This document shows, piece after piece, positions 17,416-25,159 of a DNA stretch of 41,283 bases. Below the pieces are notes generated by a model. The model was given only the letters and a program-made list of their open reading frames with translations. It searched no databases and had not been told where the DNA came from. Each line of letters opens with the position of its first letter. The stretch's first letter is position 1. The position numbers and the translations under genes were made by a program. The DNA comes from Thiobacillaceae bacterium (GTDB lineage Bacteria; Pseudomonadota; Gammaproteobacteria; Burkholderiales; Thiobacillaceae), in contig JAAPAA010000285.1 of NCBI GenBank assembly GCA_012274165.1, forward strand, positions 1 through 41,283, read 5' to 3'.

Positions 17416-18295
17416 GCGTTCCCCCTGAATCCTGACCCCTGACCCCTGACCCTTTTCTTGCAATCACGGTTTCCAGCAGGGCCATGAAATCGCGTTCGTC
17501 GCGCACCTGCGCCACTTCCTGCGAGGTCACGGTGTAGCCGTGCGGCTTCGCGATCGCTTCGTAGCGCGGCAGGCGCGAATGAAACAGACGCGGAAACACC
17601 CAGCGCGCGAAATCGTTGGGCTCGATCTGCGCGACGTATTCGAAGCCTTTTTCCTGCAGATATACCGGCAGGGCTTCGGCCAGAAACGCCGGGCGGAAAT
17701 ACAGCGGCTTGGGGTCGGACTGTGCGCGCCTGATCAGCGTGTCTTCTTCTTCGCGGGTGGTGGTCTGGATGTAGAGAATCAGCGTGTGTTCGGCCAGCAG
17801 CTCGACCACGCCGGGCTCGTCCAGCTCGCACAGGCTGCCGCCGACATCGTTCACAAAATGCGGGTAGCCGTAGATTTCCTCGCCCTTGCGGATGAATGCC
17901 GGGACGTCGCGCATCGCCGCAATTTCCGCGTCGCGGTACGCCGCCTGACGCTGCGAAAACTCATCCAGGCTCAATCCGCCCCACTCCGGCCCGCCAAGCT
18001 TGCCGACGAAGGTCAGCACCGGGCCGAGGTCGTGGATCTTGATGTTGTTCTTGATGTCGATCCAGTCGTTGCGCAACAGATCGCGCAGGAACGGCACCTG
18101 CATCGCCTGGTGCTTGATCAGGTCGAGGATCGGTTCATCCAGATAGCGGGTGCCGATGCGGTAGTCACCAGAAAAGTGAAACCAGTCGTGGCCACGCAAC
18201 ATGGAGGAGAGATGCGTCTTGCCGACGCCGGACATGCCGAGCAGGGTGACGCGTTTGGTTGGCCAGGCGCGGAAGGACTCGGGGGTGAAATGCAT
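17396..18295 (-). CDS. P-loop ATPase/kinase-like protein of unknown function
   Basis: 299 residues from ATG at 18295, giving MHFTPESFRAWPTKRV; a longer frame to 18469 enters the control region and is rejected. Walker A is GMSGVGKTHLSS at 20-31; the N-terminal part resembles small P-loop kinases. A motif SGDYRIGTRYLDEP (about 43-56) and an ILYIQTTTREEEDTLIRRAQ segment (about 190-210) are distinctive but I cannot name the family. Soluble, with no membrane segment. First gene of the metA operon. Its last ~17 residues (KGSGVRGQDSGG) are coded by the heptamer repeat at 17431-17451 and look non-conserved. No clear ribosome binding site. Confidence 0.75.
   Translation of the reverse strand: MHFTPESFRAWPTKRVTLLGMSGVGKTHLSSMLRGHDWFHFSGDYRIGTRYLDEPILDLIKHQAMQVPFLRDLLRNDWIDIKNNIKIHDLGPVLTFVGKLGGPEWGGLSLDEFSQRQAAYRDAEIAAMRDVPAFIRKGEEIYGYPHFVNDVGGSLCELDEPGVVELLAEHTLILYIQTTTREEEDTLIRRAQSDPKPLYFRPAFLAEALPVYLQEKGFEYVAQIEPNDFARWVFPRLFHSRLPRYEAIAKPHGYTVTSQEVAQVRDERDFMALLETVIARKGSGVRGQDSGGTHAAGRA
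17431..17451. repeat. Three perfect CCTGACC heptamers at ATPase gene end
   Basis: Three exact tandem copies of CCTGACC, with a fourth, degenerate copy (CCTGAAT) directly before them at 17424-17430. The repeat lies inside the last codons of the P-loop ATPase and 16 bp upstream of the metA start. Since seven is not a multiple of three, loss or gain of one unit would shift the ATPase frame at its very end and change the spacing to metA. Confidence 0.8.
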
Positions 18296-18378
18296 GGGAT
18301 CGGTTTTTGGTGGATTAGCGCGAAGCCTACCGAAAAGCCACCCAATACAAAAGGGCGGCTGCAGAACGGTAGCCCGGT

Positions 18379-18409
18379 TTGGTGCATGGCAGGCTGCGAT
18401 CCGCACCAA
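18379..18409. promoter_or_regulatory. Perfect inverted repeat TTGGTGC-N17-GCACCAA upstream of sigma-54 promoter
   Basis: TTGGTGC at 18379-18385 and its exact complement GCACCAA at 18403-18409. The centre is about 146 bp upstream of the inferred transcription start at 18540, a normal place for an enhancer-binding protein. The half sites resemble those of NtrC (GCACCA/TGGTGC), but they face the opposite way round with a longer spacer than the NtrC palindrome, so the identity of the activator is open. Confidence 0.4.
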
Positions 18410-18513
18410 TTCTGCCCACGGCCATCCCGTCCGCTGCCGCCGCGTTCGCGCGACTGTATGCCGATCCAAGCATGGGCGCGGGTTTGCAAGCCGTCACCGT
18501 TTTCATGGCGAAC

Positions 18514-18529
18514 TGGCACACGAGTTGCT
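18514..18529 (+). promoter_or_regulatory. Sigma-54 (RpoN) promoter ahead of guanidine-I riboswitch
   Basis: TGGCAC at 18514-18519, five bases, TTGCT at 18525-18529. The GG and GC doublets are separated by exactly 10 bases, as sigma-54 requires, and both boxes match the consensus perfectly. The -12 C at 18528 puts the start near 18540, about 40 bases ahead of the aptamer P1 stem. Sigma-54 is the usual route of nitrogen-limitation control, which fits a guanidine riboswitch. The rest of 18296-18513 holds no gene I can support, apart from the inverted repeat noted separately and, presumably, the promoter of the minus-strand ATPase-metA operon, which I could not locate. Confidence 0.8.
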
Positions 18530-18567
18530 GATACAGGCATGTCGGGAAAGACGGCGCACGGGCGTCT

Positions 18568-18683
18568 GCATTTACCGCGAATGCGCAGCTAGGGTTCCGG
18601 TCCCGCGAGGGATGGCTGGTCCGAGAGCAGCCGGCCCCGAAGGCGGGGCTCCACGGAGGGACAAAAGCCCGGGAGAACGCATT
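18568..18683 (+). promoter_or_regulatory. Guanidine-I (ykkC class) riboswitch aptamer
   Basis: The conserved blocks occur in order: CTAGGGTTCCGG (18589-18600), CTGGTCCGAGAGCAGCC (18616-18632), a CCCC/GGGG hairpin (18635-18648), and CACGGAGGGACAAAAGCCC (18652-18670) followed by GGGAGA. The P1 stem pairs AATGCG (18580-18585) with CGCATT (18678-18683). An upstream GCATT (18568-18572) can pair with the same AATGC instead, giving a competing hairpin. This is the guanidine-sensing form by motif; close relatives (ykkC subtype 2) bind ppGpp, PRPP or nucleoside diphosphates, and the separation rests on a few positions I compared from memory. Sigma-54 promoter and guanidine genes in the window favour guanidine. 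Confidence 0.9.
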
Positions 18684-18713
18684 TACCGCTGTCCGGGGTT
18701 GATTCATTTTTTT
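18668..18713 (+). terminator. Candidate riboswitch-controlled terminator (expression platform)
   Basis: The aptamer's 3' conserved strand CCCGG (18668-18672) can pair with CCGGG (18693-18697), followed by a T-rich stretch ending in seven T at 18707-18713. Ligand binding would hold CCCGGGAG inside the aptamer and prevent this stem, giving an ON switch, as is usual for this class. The stem is only 5-6 bp, so termination may be weak. Confidence 0.55.
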
Positions 18714-18727
18714 CCAAGGAGCGCACC

Positions 18728-18974
18728 ATGCATCTGAATGCCGTACTGAAAAAACTGCTGCCGTCGGCGATGGCGGGCAGCGCCATCGACAGCGCGCTGA
18801 TGACCTGCGACCAGGTGGTGGGCGCGACGCCCAGGGGCGCACCTTCAAGGTGGTGATGCCGGTGGATTATTCCTACGGCGGCGACGCGCTGCTGCAGAAA
18901 AATGCCAGGTCAAGCAGGCGGCCGCGATTCCCGCGACGCTCGACGACCGCTATGTGAAAAGCGTGCTGAAATAA
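18728..18974 (+). pseudogene. Broken gene directly under guanidine-I riboswitch control
   Basis: A strong ribosome binding site AAGGAG (18716-18721) sits six bases before ATG at 18728, so this was a real gene start. The first frame gives 42 codons (MHLNAVLKKLLPSAMAGSAI...) and stops at 18854. A second frame continues with GRTFKVVMPVDYSYGGDALL to about 18900, and the third with QAAAIPATLDDRYVKSVLK to a TAA at 18972. Joining the three frames would give a protein of about 75-80 residues, so at least two indels have occurred, or it is a mosaic left by deletion of a longer gene. I do not recognise the family; a guanidine transporter or enzyme would be expected from the riboswitch, but the sequence does not show it. 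Confidence 0.6.
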
Positions 18975-19020
18975 ACCTCGTCGCCCTTCCCGAAGAGCGG
19001 CATTCGCCAGAAAGCTTCAC

Positions 19021-19293
19021 ATGTCCACCCGATTGTTCCGCCACCCAGACGGCACCCAGCCCGCGGCCAACGCCCGCGGCGGCGTGCTGATGACCTGGCT
19101 TACCGGCAGCTGCTATGCGAACTTGCGGCGCAAGCACATGCGCCACCACATCGACCGCGCCGACGTCATCAGTCTGGATACCAAGGCGCTACTGCTGAAA
19201 CTGTTGGCGCGACAGGAACACGCCGAGCTGTGGCCCAACCACGACATGGCTTTCTGGAAAACCCTGCGGCGCTTCCCCGAATGCCATGAATAG
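19021..19293 (+). pseudogene. Fatty acid desaturase remnant (truncated)
   Basis: 90-codon open frame. The middle part, MTWLTGSCYANLRRKHMRHH followed by IDRADVISLDTKALLLK, matches the segment around the histidine box (HxxHH) of bacterial membrane fatty acid desaturases, from memory of the family. Desaturases are about 250-350 residues with several membrane helices and at least two more His boxes; those are missing, so this is an internally deleted or fused fragment. The last 20 residues (from NHDMAFWK) are not recognised. The frame overlaps the next gene by 8 bp. It could be translated as a small protein, but a function is unlikely. Confidence 0.55.
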
Positions 19294-21451
19294 GCTCTCA
19301 AACGCGCAGCTTGCCGAACTGGCCGGGGCGGAATCCGACGCCCCGCTCGACGTCACGCGCCTGCTCACCACCATCACCGACAACCTGGTCGGCATGATCT
19401 ACCGCTGCCGGGTAGACGCGATCTGGAGCATGGAGTTTGTCAGCGACGGCTGCCACAAGCTCACCGGATACCGGCCCGACGAACTGGTGTTCAACACCCG
19501 GGTCTCCTACGACCAGATCACGCTGCAGGAAGACCGCGCGCACGTCAGCCGCACCATTCACCGCGCACTGGAAAAAAACGAATCCTTCGACATCGAGTAC
19601 CGCATCGAGCGCGCCGACGGCCGGGTATGCTGGGTGCTTGAACGCGGCGTCGGGATACGCGACGCAAGCGGCCGGCTGGCCTGGATCGAGGGATACATCC
19701 AGGACATCTCCGAACGCGTGGCGGCCAACGCCATGCTGCGCGAGACGGTGCGCCGCTACAGCAGCATTTTCGAGCACGCCACCGAAGGCATTTTCCAGAC
19801 CACGCCTGAAGGCCGTTATCTTGACGCCAATCCGGCGCTGGCGCGCATTTACGGCCACGCTTCGCCGGATGCGCTGATCGATCACCTGCACGACATCTCG
19901 CGCCAGCTGTATGTGCAGCCGGAGCGGCGCGCGGCCTTCGTGCGCCTGATGCAGGAACAGGGTGCGGTGCGCAATTTCGAGTCGCAGGTCTACCACCACG
20001 ACGGCCACATCATCTGGATTTCCGAGAACGCGCGCGCCGTCAAAAACGCGGATGGCAGCGTGCAGTTTTTCGAAGGCACCGTGGTTGACATCTCCGAGCG
20101 CCGCCAGCACGAAGCCGAGCTCGAATACCAGGCCAGCCACGACAGCCTGACCGGCCTGCCCAACCGTTCGCTGCTGCGCGACCGCATCGAACAGGCCATC
20201 GCCAAGGCGCGACGCGATGGCAACCGGGTGGGAGTGGTGTTTGTCGACCTTGACCACTTCAAGCTGATCAACGACAGCCTCGGCCACCACGTTGGCGATC
20301 GCCTTCTGCTGGAGGTTGCCGGCCGTCTCAGTTCCTGCATCCGTAGCCACGACAGCGTGGCGCGTCAGGGTGGCGACGAGTTCGTGCTGGTACTCACCGA
20401 GCAGCATGGCGAGGATGACACCCTCGCCATCATCACCCGACTGCTGGAGGTCATCTCCCAGCCATGGGTAGACGATGGCCGGGAATATGGGCTCAGTTGC
20501 AGCGTCGGCATCAGCTGTTATCCGAAGGACGGCGACGACCCCGACGCGCTGCTGCGCTGCGCCGACGCCGCCATGTACCAGGCCAAGGCGTCCGGCCGCA
20601 GCACCTACCATGTCTACACGCCCGAACTGAACCAGGCGATCAGCGCACGCCTTGAACTGGAAAACAGCCTGCGCCATGCGCTTGAACGCGCCGAATTCCG
20701 CGTCTATTACCAGCCGCGCATCGACGTTGCCAGCGGCCGCATCGTCGGCGCCGAAGCGCTGATCCGCTGGGAGTGTCCCGGCAAGGGCCTGATCCCGCCC
20801 GACCATTTCATTTCGATCGCCGAGGAAACCGGACTGATCATCCCCATCGGGCAATGGATCCTGCAGGAAGCCTGCCGCCAGAACCGCGCTTGGCAGCGCG
20901 CCGGGCTGCCACCCATCAGCGTCTCGGTGAATCTGTCGCCGATCCAGTTCCGCCATGCCGGGCTGGTGCAGTCGGTGGCCGCTGCGCTGCAGCAGGCGGA
21001 GCTGGACCCGGCCTGCCTGGAACTGGAACTGACCGAGTCCTTCGTCATGCACGACGCCGAACGCATCAACGTCGCCATGCAATCGCTGAAGGCGCTCGGC
21101 GTCGACATCGCGGTGGACGACTTCGGCACCGGCTATTCGAGCCTGAGCTATCTCAAGCGTTTCCCGGTCGATCGCCTCAAGGTGGACAAGAGCTTCGTGC
21201 GCGACATCGACAGCGACCCCGACGACGCCGCCATCGTGCGCGCCATCATTACCCTCGGCCACGCGCTGGGACTCAAGGTGGTAGCCGAAGGGGTGGAAAC
21301 CATGGCGCATCTGGAATTCCTGCAGCAGCATGGGTGCGACGAACTGCAGGGCTACTACTTCAGCCGTCCGGTTCCCGCTGCGGAAATGGAAGCCTTGCTA
21401 CGCGGCACGGCGGCGAGCGCGAGCTGGTGCGCATCGCAGCGTAGCGCATGA
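19286..21451 (+). CDS. PAS-PAS-GGDEF-EAL cyclic-di-GMP protein (soluble)
   Basis: Bifunctional-type cyclic-di-GMP enzyme, 721 residues, no membrane segment. Two PAS domains (about 30-145 and 155-275, each ending in a DISER-type PAC motif), a GGDEF domain (about 280-445) with intact GGDEF at 362-366 and an inhibitory-site RxxD (RSHD, 353-356), and an EAL domain (about 455-710) with EAL at 490-492, DDFGTGYS at 611-618 and AEGVET near 667. Both catalytic centres look complete, so it may make and degrade c-di-GMP, with PAS domains sensing a cytoplasmic signal. The next gene overlaps its stop by 4 bp and is probably co-expressed. It begins within the desaturase remnant, downstream of the riboswitch region. 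Confidence 0.95.
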   Translation: MNRLSNAQLAELAGAESDAPLDVTRLLTTITDNLVGMIYRCRVDAIWSMEFVSDGCHKLTGYRPDELVFNTRVSYDQITLQEDRAHVSRTIHRALEKNESFDIEYRIERADGRVCWVLERGVGIRDASGRLAWIEGYIQDISERVAANAMLRETVRRYSSIFEHATEGIFQTTPEGRYLDANPALARIYGHASPDALIDHLHDISRQLYVQPERRAAFVRLMQEQGAVRNFESQVYHHDGHIIWISENARAVKNADGSVQFFEGTVVDISERRQHEAELEYQASHDSLTGLPNRSLLRDRIEQAIAKARRDGNRVGVVFVDLDHFKLINDSLGHHVGDRLLLEVAGRLSSCIRSHDSVARQGGDEFVLVLTEQHGEDDTLAIITRLLEVISQPWVDDGREYGLSCSVGISCYPKDGDDPDALLRCADAAMYQAKASGRSTYHVYTPELNQAISARLELENSLRHALERAEFRVYYQPRIDVASGRIVGAEALIRWECPGKGLIPPDHFISIAEETGLIIPIGQWILQEACRQNRAWQRAGLPPISVSVNLSPIQFRHAGLVQSVAAALQQAELDPACLELELTESFVMHDAERINVAMQSLKALGVDIAVDDFGTGYSSLSYLKRFPVDRLKVDKSFVRDIDSDPDDAAIVRAIITLGHALGLKVVAEGVETMAHLEFLQQHGCDELQGYYFSRPVPAAEMEALLRGTAASASWCASQRSA

Positions 21452-22287
21452 CGGCATCCATTCCATTGCATGCTGGCGAGTGGACGGAACAACCCGCGCC
21501 GGTTCCGGACGCCTACCTCGGCGTCTGGAACCGCACTCTGCTGGAAACCGCGAGCGGGCGTGATGAACGCAGCCAGGTGTGGTGGCTGCAAACCCCGCGC
21601 TGGCACGCCGATCTGCGCATCCCCGCCGGGCGGCCGGATTTTTCCGGCATCACCTGCCTTGCCGAATGCGACGACACGCAACTGGCCTGGCTCGCCACCC
21701 AGCAGGGTTTCTGCGGCGTCACCCAGGTGGAAGGTGAGGTCTGTACCTGGCATCGCCAGCTGGATTTCCAGCCTGCCAATGGCAGTCGCGACATCGGCCG
21801 CATGGTCTTTGACAGCGAGCGCGTGATCGAAACCGGCGTTGAATCCGACTATCAGGAAATCTGGGAACGGCTGCCACACAGCCAGGGCGGCACCGCCGCG
21901 CTCGAACTGCTGGTAGAAGCCGGCGAATTGCCCGTGCGTCCCGCCTGGCTCCTCGTCGCGGGCGACTGTTTCATCCATGTGCGGGGCCGCGCCCATCCCC
22001 TGCCGCATATCGCCAATCAGAAAAGTGTTTCTGACCTGGCCAGCCTCATCGCTCAAACCCGGCCCTCCCGCGCGCAACGGCTCGACTGGCTAAATGTCGA
22101 GATCAGTTTCGGCTATCGCAACGGCCCCGCACCCTGGCGCATCGAGCGTTCCACGCTGCCGTTCCGCGAGGGACAGATCCTCACTCACCCTGGAACCCTC
22201 CAGCGTCGTGGCCATCAGCTTGTCGTCGAAGGCAACAACGAACGGCGCTGGATAATCCTGGACTGGAACTTCGGCGCGATACTCTGA
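21448..22287 (+). CDS. Conserved hypothetical protein coupled to GGDEF-EAL gene
   Basis: 279 residues, soluble, Trp-rich, no signal peptide. I do not recognise the family. Distinctive stretches are AYLGVWNRTLLE near the N-terminus, WWLQTPRWHADLRIPAGRPD (about 46-65), a central GVESDYQEIWERLP, and the C-terminal RRGHQLVVEGNNERRWIILDW. The pattern of alternating beta strands suggests a lipocalin-like or beta-barrel fold, which is only a guess. ATG overlaps the GGDEF-EAL stop by 4 bp, so it may act with that enzyme. A decayed copy of its 3' end lies at 25160-25264 on the same strand, so the gene was once duplicated locally. Confidence 0.8.
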   Translation: MTASIPLHAGEWTEQPAPVPDAYLGVWNRTLLETASGRDERSQVWWLQTPRWHADLRIPAGRPDFSGITCLAECDDTQLAWLATQQGFCGVTQVEGEVCTWHRQLDFQPANGSRDIGRMVFDSERVIETGVESDYQEIWERLPHSQGGTAALELLVEAGELPVRPAWLLVAGDCFIHVRGRAHPLPHIANQKSVSDLASLIAQTRPSRAQRLDWLNVEISFGYRNGPAPWRIERSTLPFREGQILTHPGTLQRRGHQLVVEGNNERRWIILDWNFGAIL

Positions 22288-22311
22288 GCGCTCGGCCGCC
22301 CACCCCGAGCC

Positions 22312-22327
22312 CTGTCACCCCTGACAG
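22312..22327. terminator. Small perfect hairpin between convergent genes
   Basis: CTGTCA, loop CCCC, TGACAG, in the 142-bp gap between the hypothetical gene (plus) and the CheW-sensor gene (minus), 24 bp after the former's stop. No T tract, so it is at best a weak terminator. Nothing else supportable is seen in 22288-22429. Confidence 0.35.
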
Positions 22328-22429
22328 ACGCGGCAAGCGCACGTTTCGGGTAACCCTCTACCGGTGAAACGACACGACATGCAGCCTGAGTACGCCGATG
22401 AAACGCTTAAAATCGTCCTGCAACTCGCC

Positions 22430-25000
22430 TTATGCTGCCGCCTGCATCACGGTTTCCGGCATGCACGGCATTTCACCGGCTTCCAGTGCACGATAGATGT
22501 AATCGATATCGAGCACCTGTATCAGCAGCCCATCCTGATTGCCCTTAATGAGCAGCGGCACCAGCGTTTCTCCGGCCTCCAGGGCGAATGGGCTAGGACT
22601 AATCTGCTCGTCGCGGAATTCCGGGACACCATGTAGTTCATCGACCAGCAAACCGATGCTTTGCTGCCCGTTCCAGACCACCACGACCTGACTGCTGTGG
22701 GTGATTTCAGACAGGCTTCCCCGCACCATGTAGCCCAGGTCAAATACCCAGATGAATTTTTTCTCCTCATCTTCGCGTTCGAGCGCAAGCATGCCGATTC
22801 GGCCGGTGAAACCACCCATCGAAACCGGCAGCAAACCCGAGCCTGGCAGGGCTTCCAGCACCTGCTCTGCAGGCATGGCATATAAATCGCCGTCAATGAA
22901 GCATGTTGCGAATTGCCTGCCACCGCTTTCCAGTAAATTGTGATCGATAACGGTGGAGACCCGATTGCCCGATGCGCGACGTTCGCGCACCTCGCCAAAG
23001 GATTCGAACACCACGGCAATGACATCCTCCTGGTAGTCGTCGCTGACCTTGAACTCGCGATAGCCGTTCGAGACGGTGCAGCCCATGCTTGCATAGCGAC
23101 CGTCATGGATCGTGATAATCGAGGTGCTGCAGCCATTTTTCTGCCGCAGGATTGCCGGATCGATATCGAGTTGGCTGCCCACCGGGCGAGCCGGATCGGT
23201 GCTGGCAATGATGAGGCCGCGGCGGTCGATGAAAAATGCCGTGGTGCCGGCCTTGCCATTCAGGCCGCCGTGCAGCATGGCGGAAAACTCCGGCGCGGCG
23301 TCGAACACGATGCCGATCCCGCCGACGACCATTTTTGGCTTGTCCGGATGGCGAATCGCGGCGTGGTAGACATAAGTTGGCAATCCGTCGTACAGCGGTG
23401 TCGCTGCAAATGGACTGACGTGGTAATCCTGCTCGGTCGCCAGCGATAACACCGATGCAAGCGTGTCATGCTCGACCGTGGTGCCGACAATATGCCGGTC
23501 TTCACCCTTCTGCGCCAGACAGGTGCTGGCGATGATCCGCCCACTTTTGTCATACACAAAAATCCGGGTGTAAACGGTATACAGACTGTTGATGTAGGCC
23601 AGGATGCCGGTGATGTTCTTGAGCATGGCCTCGGTCCGCGAAGGAGCAGCCAGCGCAGTGCGCAATGCTGGCGTCAACGCCCACCAGCGGCAATCATTGG
23701 CGCGCTCGTACAAATTGCGGTCGTGCAGGTCGACCAGTAAGTGCGTCATGAATTCCGCCCCGCGCAAACTGGAGCTCAGCACCGTTTCGTACAGGTTGCT
23801 GATGGATCGCGCAAACAGTTCGTTGCTGTGGTTGCCGGTTTCACTGATCTGCTCCAGCACCGATTTAAGCTGAACCTGATTATCGATGTTGCCGGCGGTC
23901 ATGACCTGTCCGTTCCACACGACGCGCTGTATGGTTTCGGCCGCCTTCATGATCTTGTAGAGCGGCGGCGAAAAGGTCTGCGCATGCGACAGCAGGCCGT
24001 CGACGATCGCGGGATCGAGCGATGACAGAGAGCGGTCGCCGTTTTCCAGGAATGCAACCTCGACCGGAACCATGACCTGCCCCTGCCAACCCGGAGGCCC
24101 CATGTAACCCTGATAGCCGTCCGCGCCAAAGGTCTGCACCAGATATTTGCGGCCACCGAACATCATCAGGCGGGCGCTGCCGCTCCGGTTCACCGGAACG
24201 ACCGAACCAACGGGCACCCACAGCGCATCTGCACTGGCAATGACGCGGTTTTCGCTGTCGAGCAACAGCATGTTCGAGCGCTCGTCCGGATCGCGATGCG
24301 ATTTGAAGATGCCCTGCATTTCCTGCTCGAAATCGAAGCAGAGACAGAGGATGCCGACCACCTTGCCGGTTTGCGGATGCAGCATCCGCTGCGAATAAAT
24401 CAGCGCTTTATCCTTGCCCGGGCGAAGGTCAGTCGCGCGGAAACTTTCGACATAGCTGCCTGAAGCCAGCGTTTGTCCGATCAGCGGGTCGATGCTGCCC
24501 TCAACTTCGGAATGCTCGTCGATCTGTACCAATATGTTTCCGTCCCGGTCCAGCAGCATGATTTCGTCGTAAACGGTGTACTTGCTGCGATAGGCCAGCA
24601 GGCGTGCATGAATGGCGTCCGCATTGTTCTGCTCGCCGGCAACGAATTCACAGAGATCGCGGTCAGTGGCGAGAAAGCCGACATCGGCAGTTCGCTCATA
24701 CAGATTGCGCACCACGATATCGATCACGTAGTGCGCCTTGGTGCCGATTTCCATCAGTACGTTCGCACACTTTTCGTGCACCAGGCTCGAAACCAGTTCG
24801 TGTTCCAACTGATCGAATCCGGCCCGCGTTGCCGCCATGGTTTGCAGAATCGATTGGGTCTCGGCCAAATAATTCATCTTGGCCGAGGACTCGATCATGC
24901 GCCACATCATGCTCAGTTCACGCAGGGATTGCTCGCTGCGGACAACGTCGCGCATGTAAGGCAAGAATATGTCGTTCTTCTGGTTGGAGGCATTGCTCAT
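22430..25000 (-). CDS. Soluble tandem cache-like sensor with C-terminal CheW domain
   Basis: 856 residues from ATG at 25000; the frame is open 31 codons further but that part has no support. No membrane helix or signal peptide is seen, so it is cytoplasmic. The N-terminal two thirds contain two copies of one sensory module: RNLYER at 98-103 and 428-433, YTVYDEIMLLDRDGNI at 141-156 against YTVYTRIFVYDKSGRI at 474-489, and NRVIASADALWVPVGS (about 251-266) against RGLIIASTDPARPVGS (about 594-609). These look like double-cache/PAS folds. Residues from about 695 to 845 form a CheW-like domain (FATCFIDGDLYAMPAEQVLE, GLLVDELHGVPEFR). It probably couples a ligand signal to a chemosensory CheA, but no che genes are present here. 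Confidence 0.85.
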   Translation of the reverse strand: MSNASNQKNDIFLPYMRDVVRSEQSLRELSMMWRMIESSAKMNYLAETQSILQTMAATRAGFDQLEHELVSSLVHEKCANVLMEIGTKAHYVIDIVVRNLYERTADVGFLATDRDLCEFVAGEQNNADAIHARLLAYRSKYTVYDEIMLLDRDGNILVQIDEHSEVEGSIDPLIGQTLASGSYVESFRATDLRPGKDKALIYSQRMLHPQTGKVVGILCLCFDFEQEMQGIFKSHRDPDERSNMLLLDSENRVIASADALWVPVGSVVPVNRSGSARLMMFGGRKYLVQTFGADGYQGYMGPPGWQGQVMVPVEVAFLENGDRSLSSLDPAIVDGLLSHAQTFSPPLYKIMKAAETIQRVVWNGQVMTAGNIDNQVQLKSVLEQISETGNHSNELFARSISNLYETVLSSSLRGAEFMTHLLVDLHDRNLYERANDCRWWALTPALRTALAAPSRTEAMLKNITGILAYINSLYTVYTRIFVYDKSGRIIASTCLAQKGEDRHIVGTTVEHDTLASVLSLATEQDYHVSPFAATPLYDGLPTYVYHAAIRHPDKPKMVVGGIGIVFDAAPEFSAMLHGGLNGKAGTTAFFIDRRGLIIASTDPARPVGSQLDIDPAILRQKNGCSTSIITIHDGRYASMGCTVSNGYREFKVSDDYQEDVIAVVFESFGEVRERRASGNRVSTVIDHNLLESGGRQFATCFIDGDLYAMPAEQVLEALPGSGLLPVSMGGFTGRIGMLALEREDEEKKFIWVFDLGYMVRGSLSEITHSSQVVVVWNGQQSIGLLVDELHGVPEFRDEQISPSPFALEAGETLVPLLIKGNQDGLLIQVLDIDYIYRALEAGEMPCMPETVMQAAA

Positions 25001-25159
25001 CGGATCGGTTTTGGCATCAAGTTGAAATGCCTGAAAACTAGCAAGTAGCAGACCAGGCCTGCACTTGTGAAACCTCAGAGCGCCTTTATCCACGGTGCAT
25101 CAAGCGGAATCTGAATGACCGCCATTCTGCATTCAGCCTGTTTATGGGAGCACCTCAAC

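Noticed and set aside
17421..17455. CRISPR-like repeat
   Set aside because: Units are 7 bp and directly tandem, with no spacers.
18296..18513. A gene in the leader region (several short frames, including an N-terminal extension of the ATPase)
   Set aside because: No family resemblance, no ribosome binding sites, and overlap with control elements.
19298..21331. 677-codon minus-strand open frame
   Set aside because: Antisense shadow of the PAS-GGDEF-EAL gene; no recognisable domains.
22312..22327. Strong transcription terminator
   Set aside because: The hairpin has only 6 bp and no T tract on either strand; listed only with low confidence.
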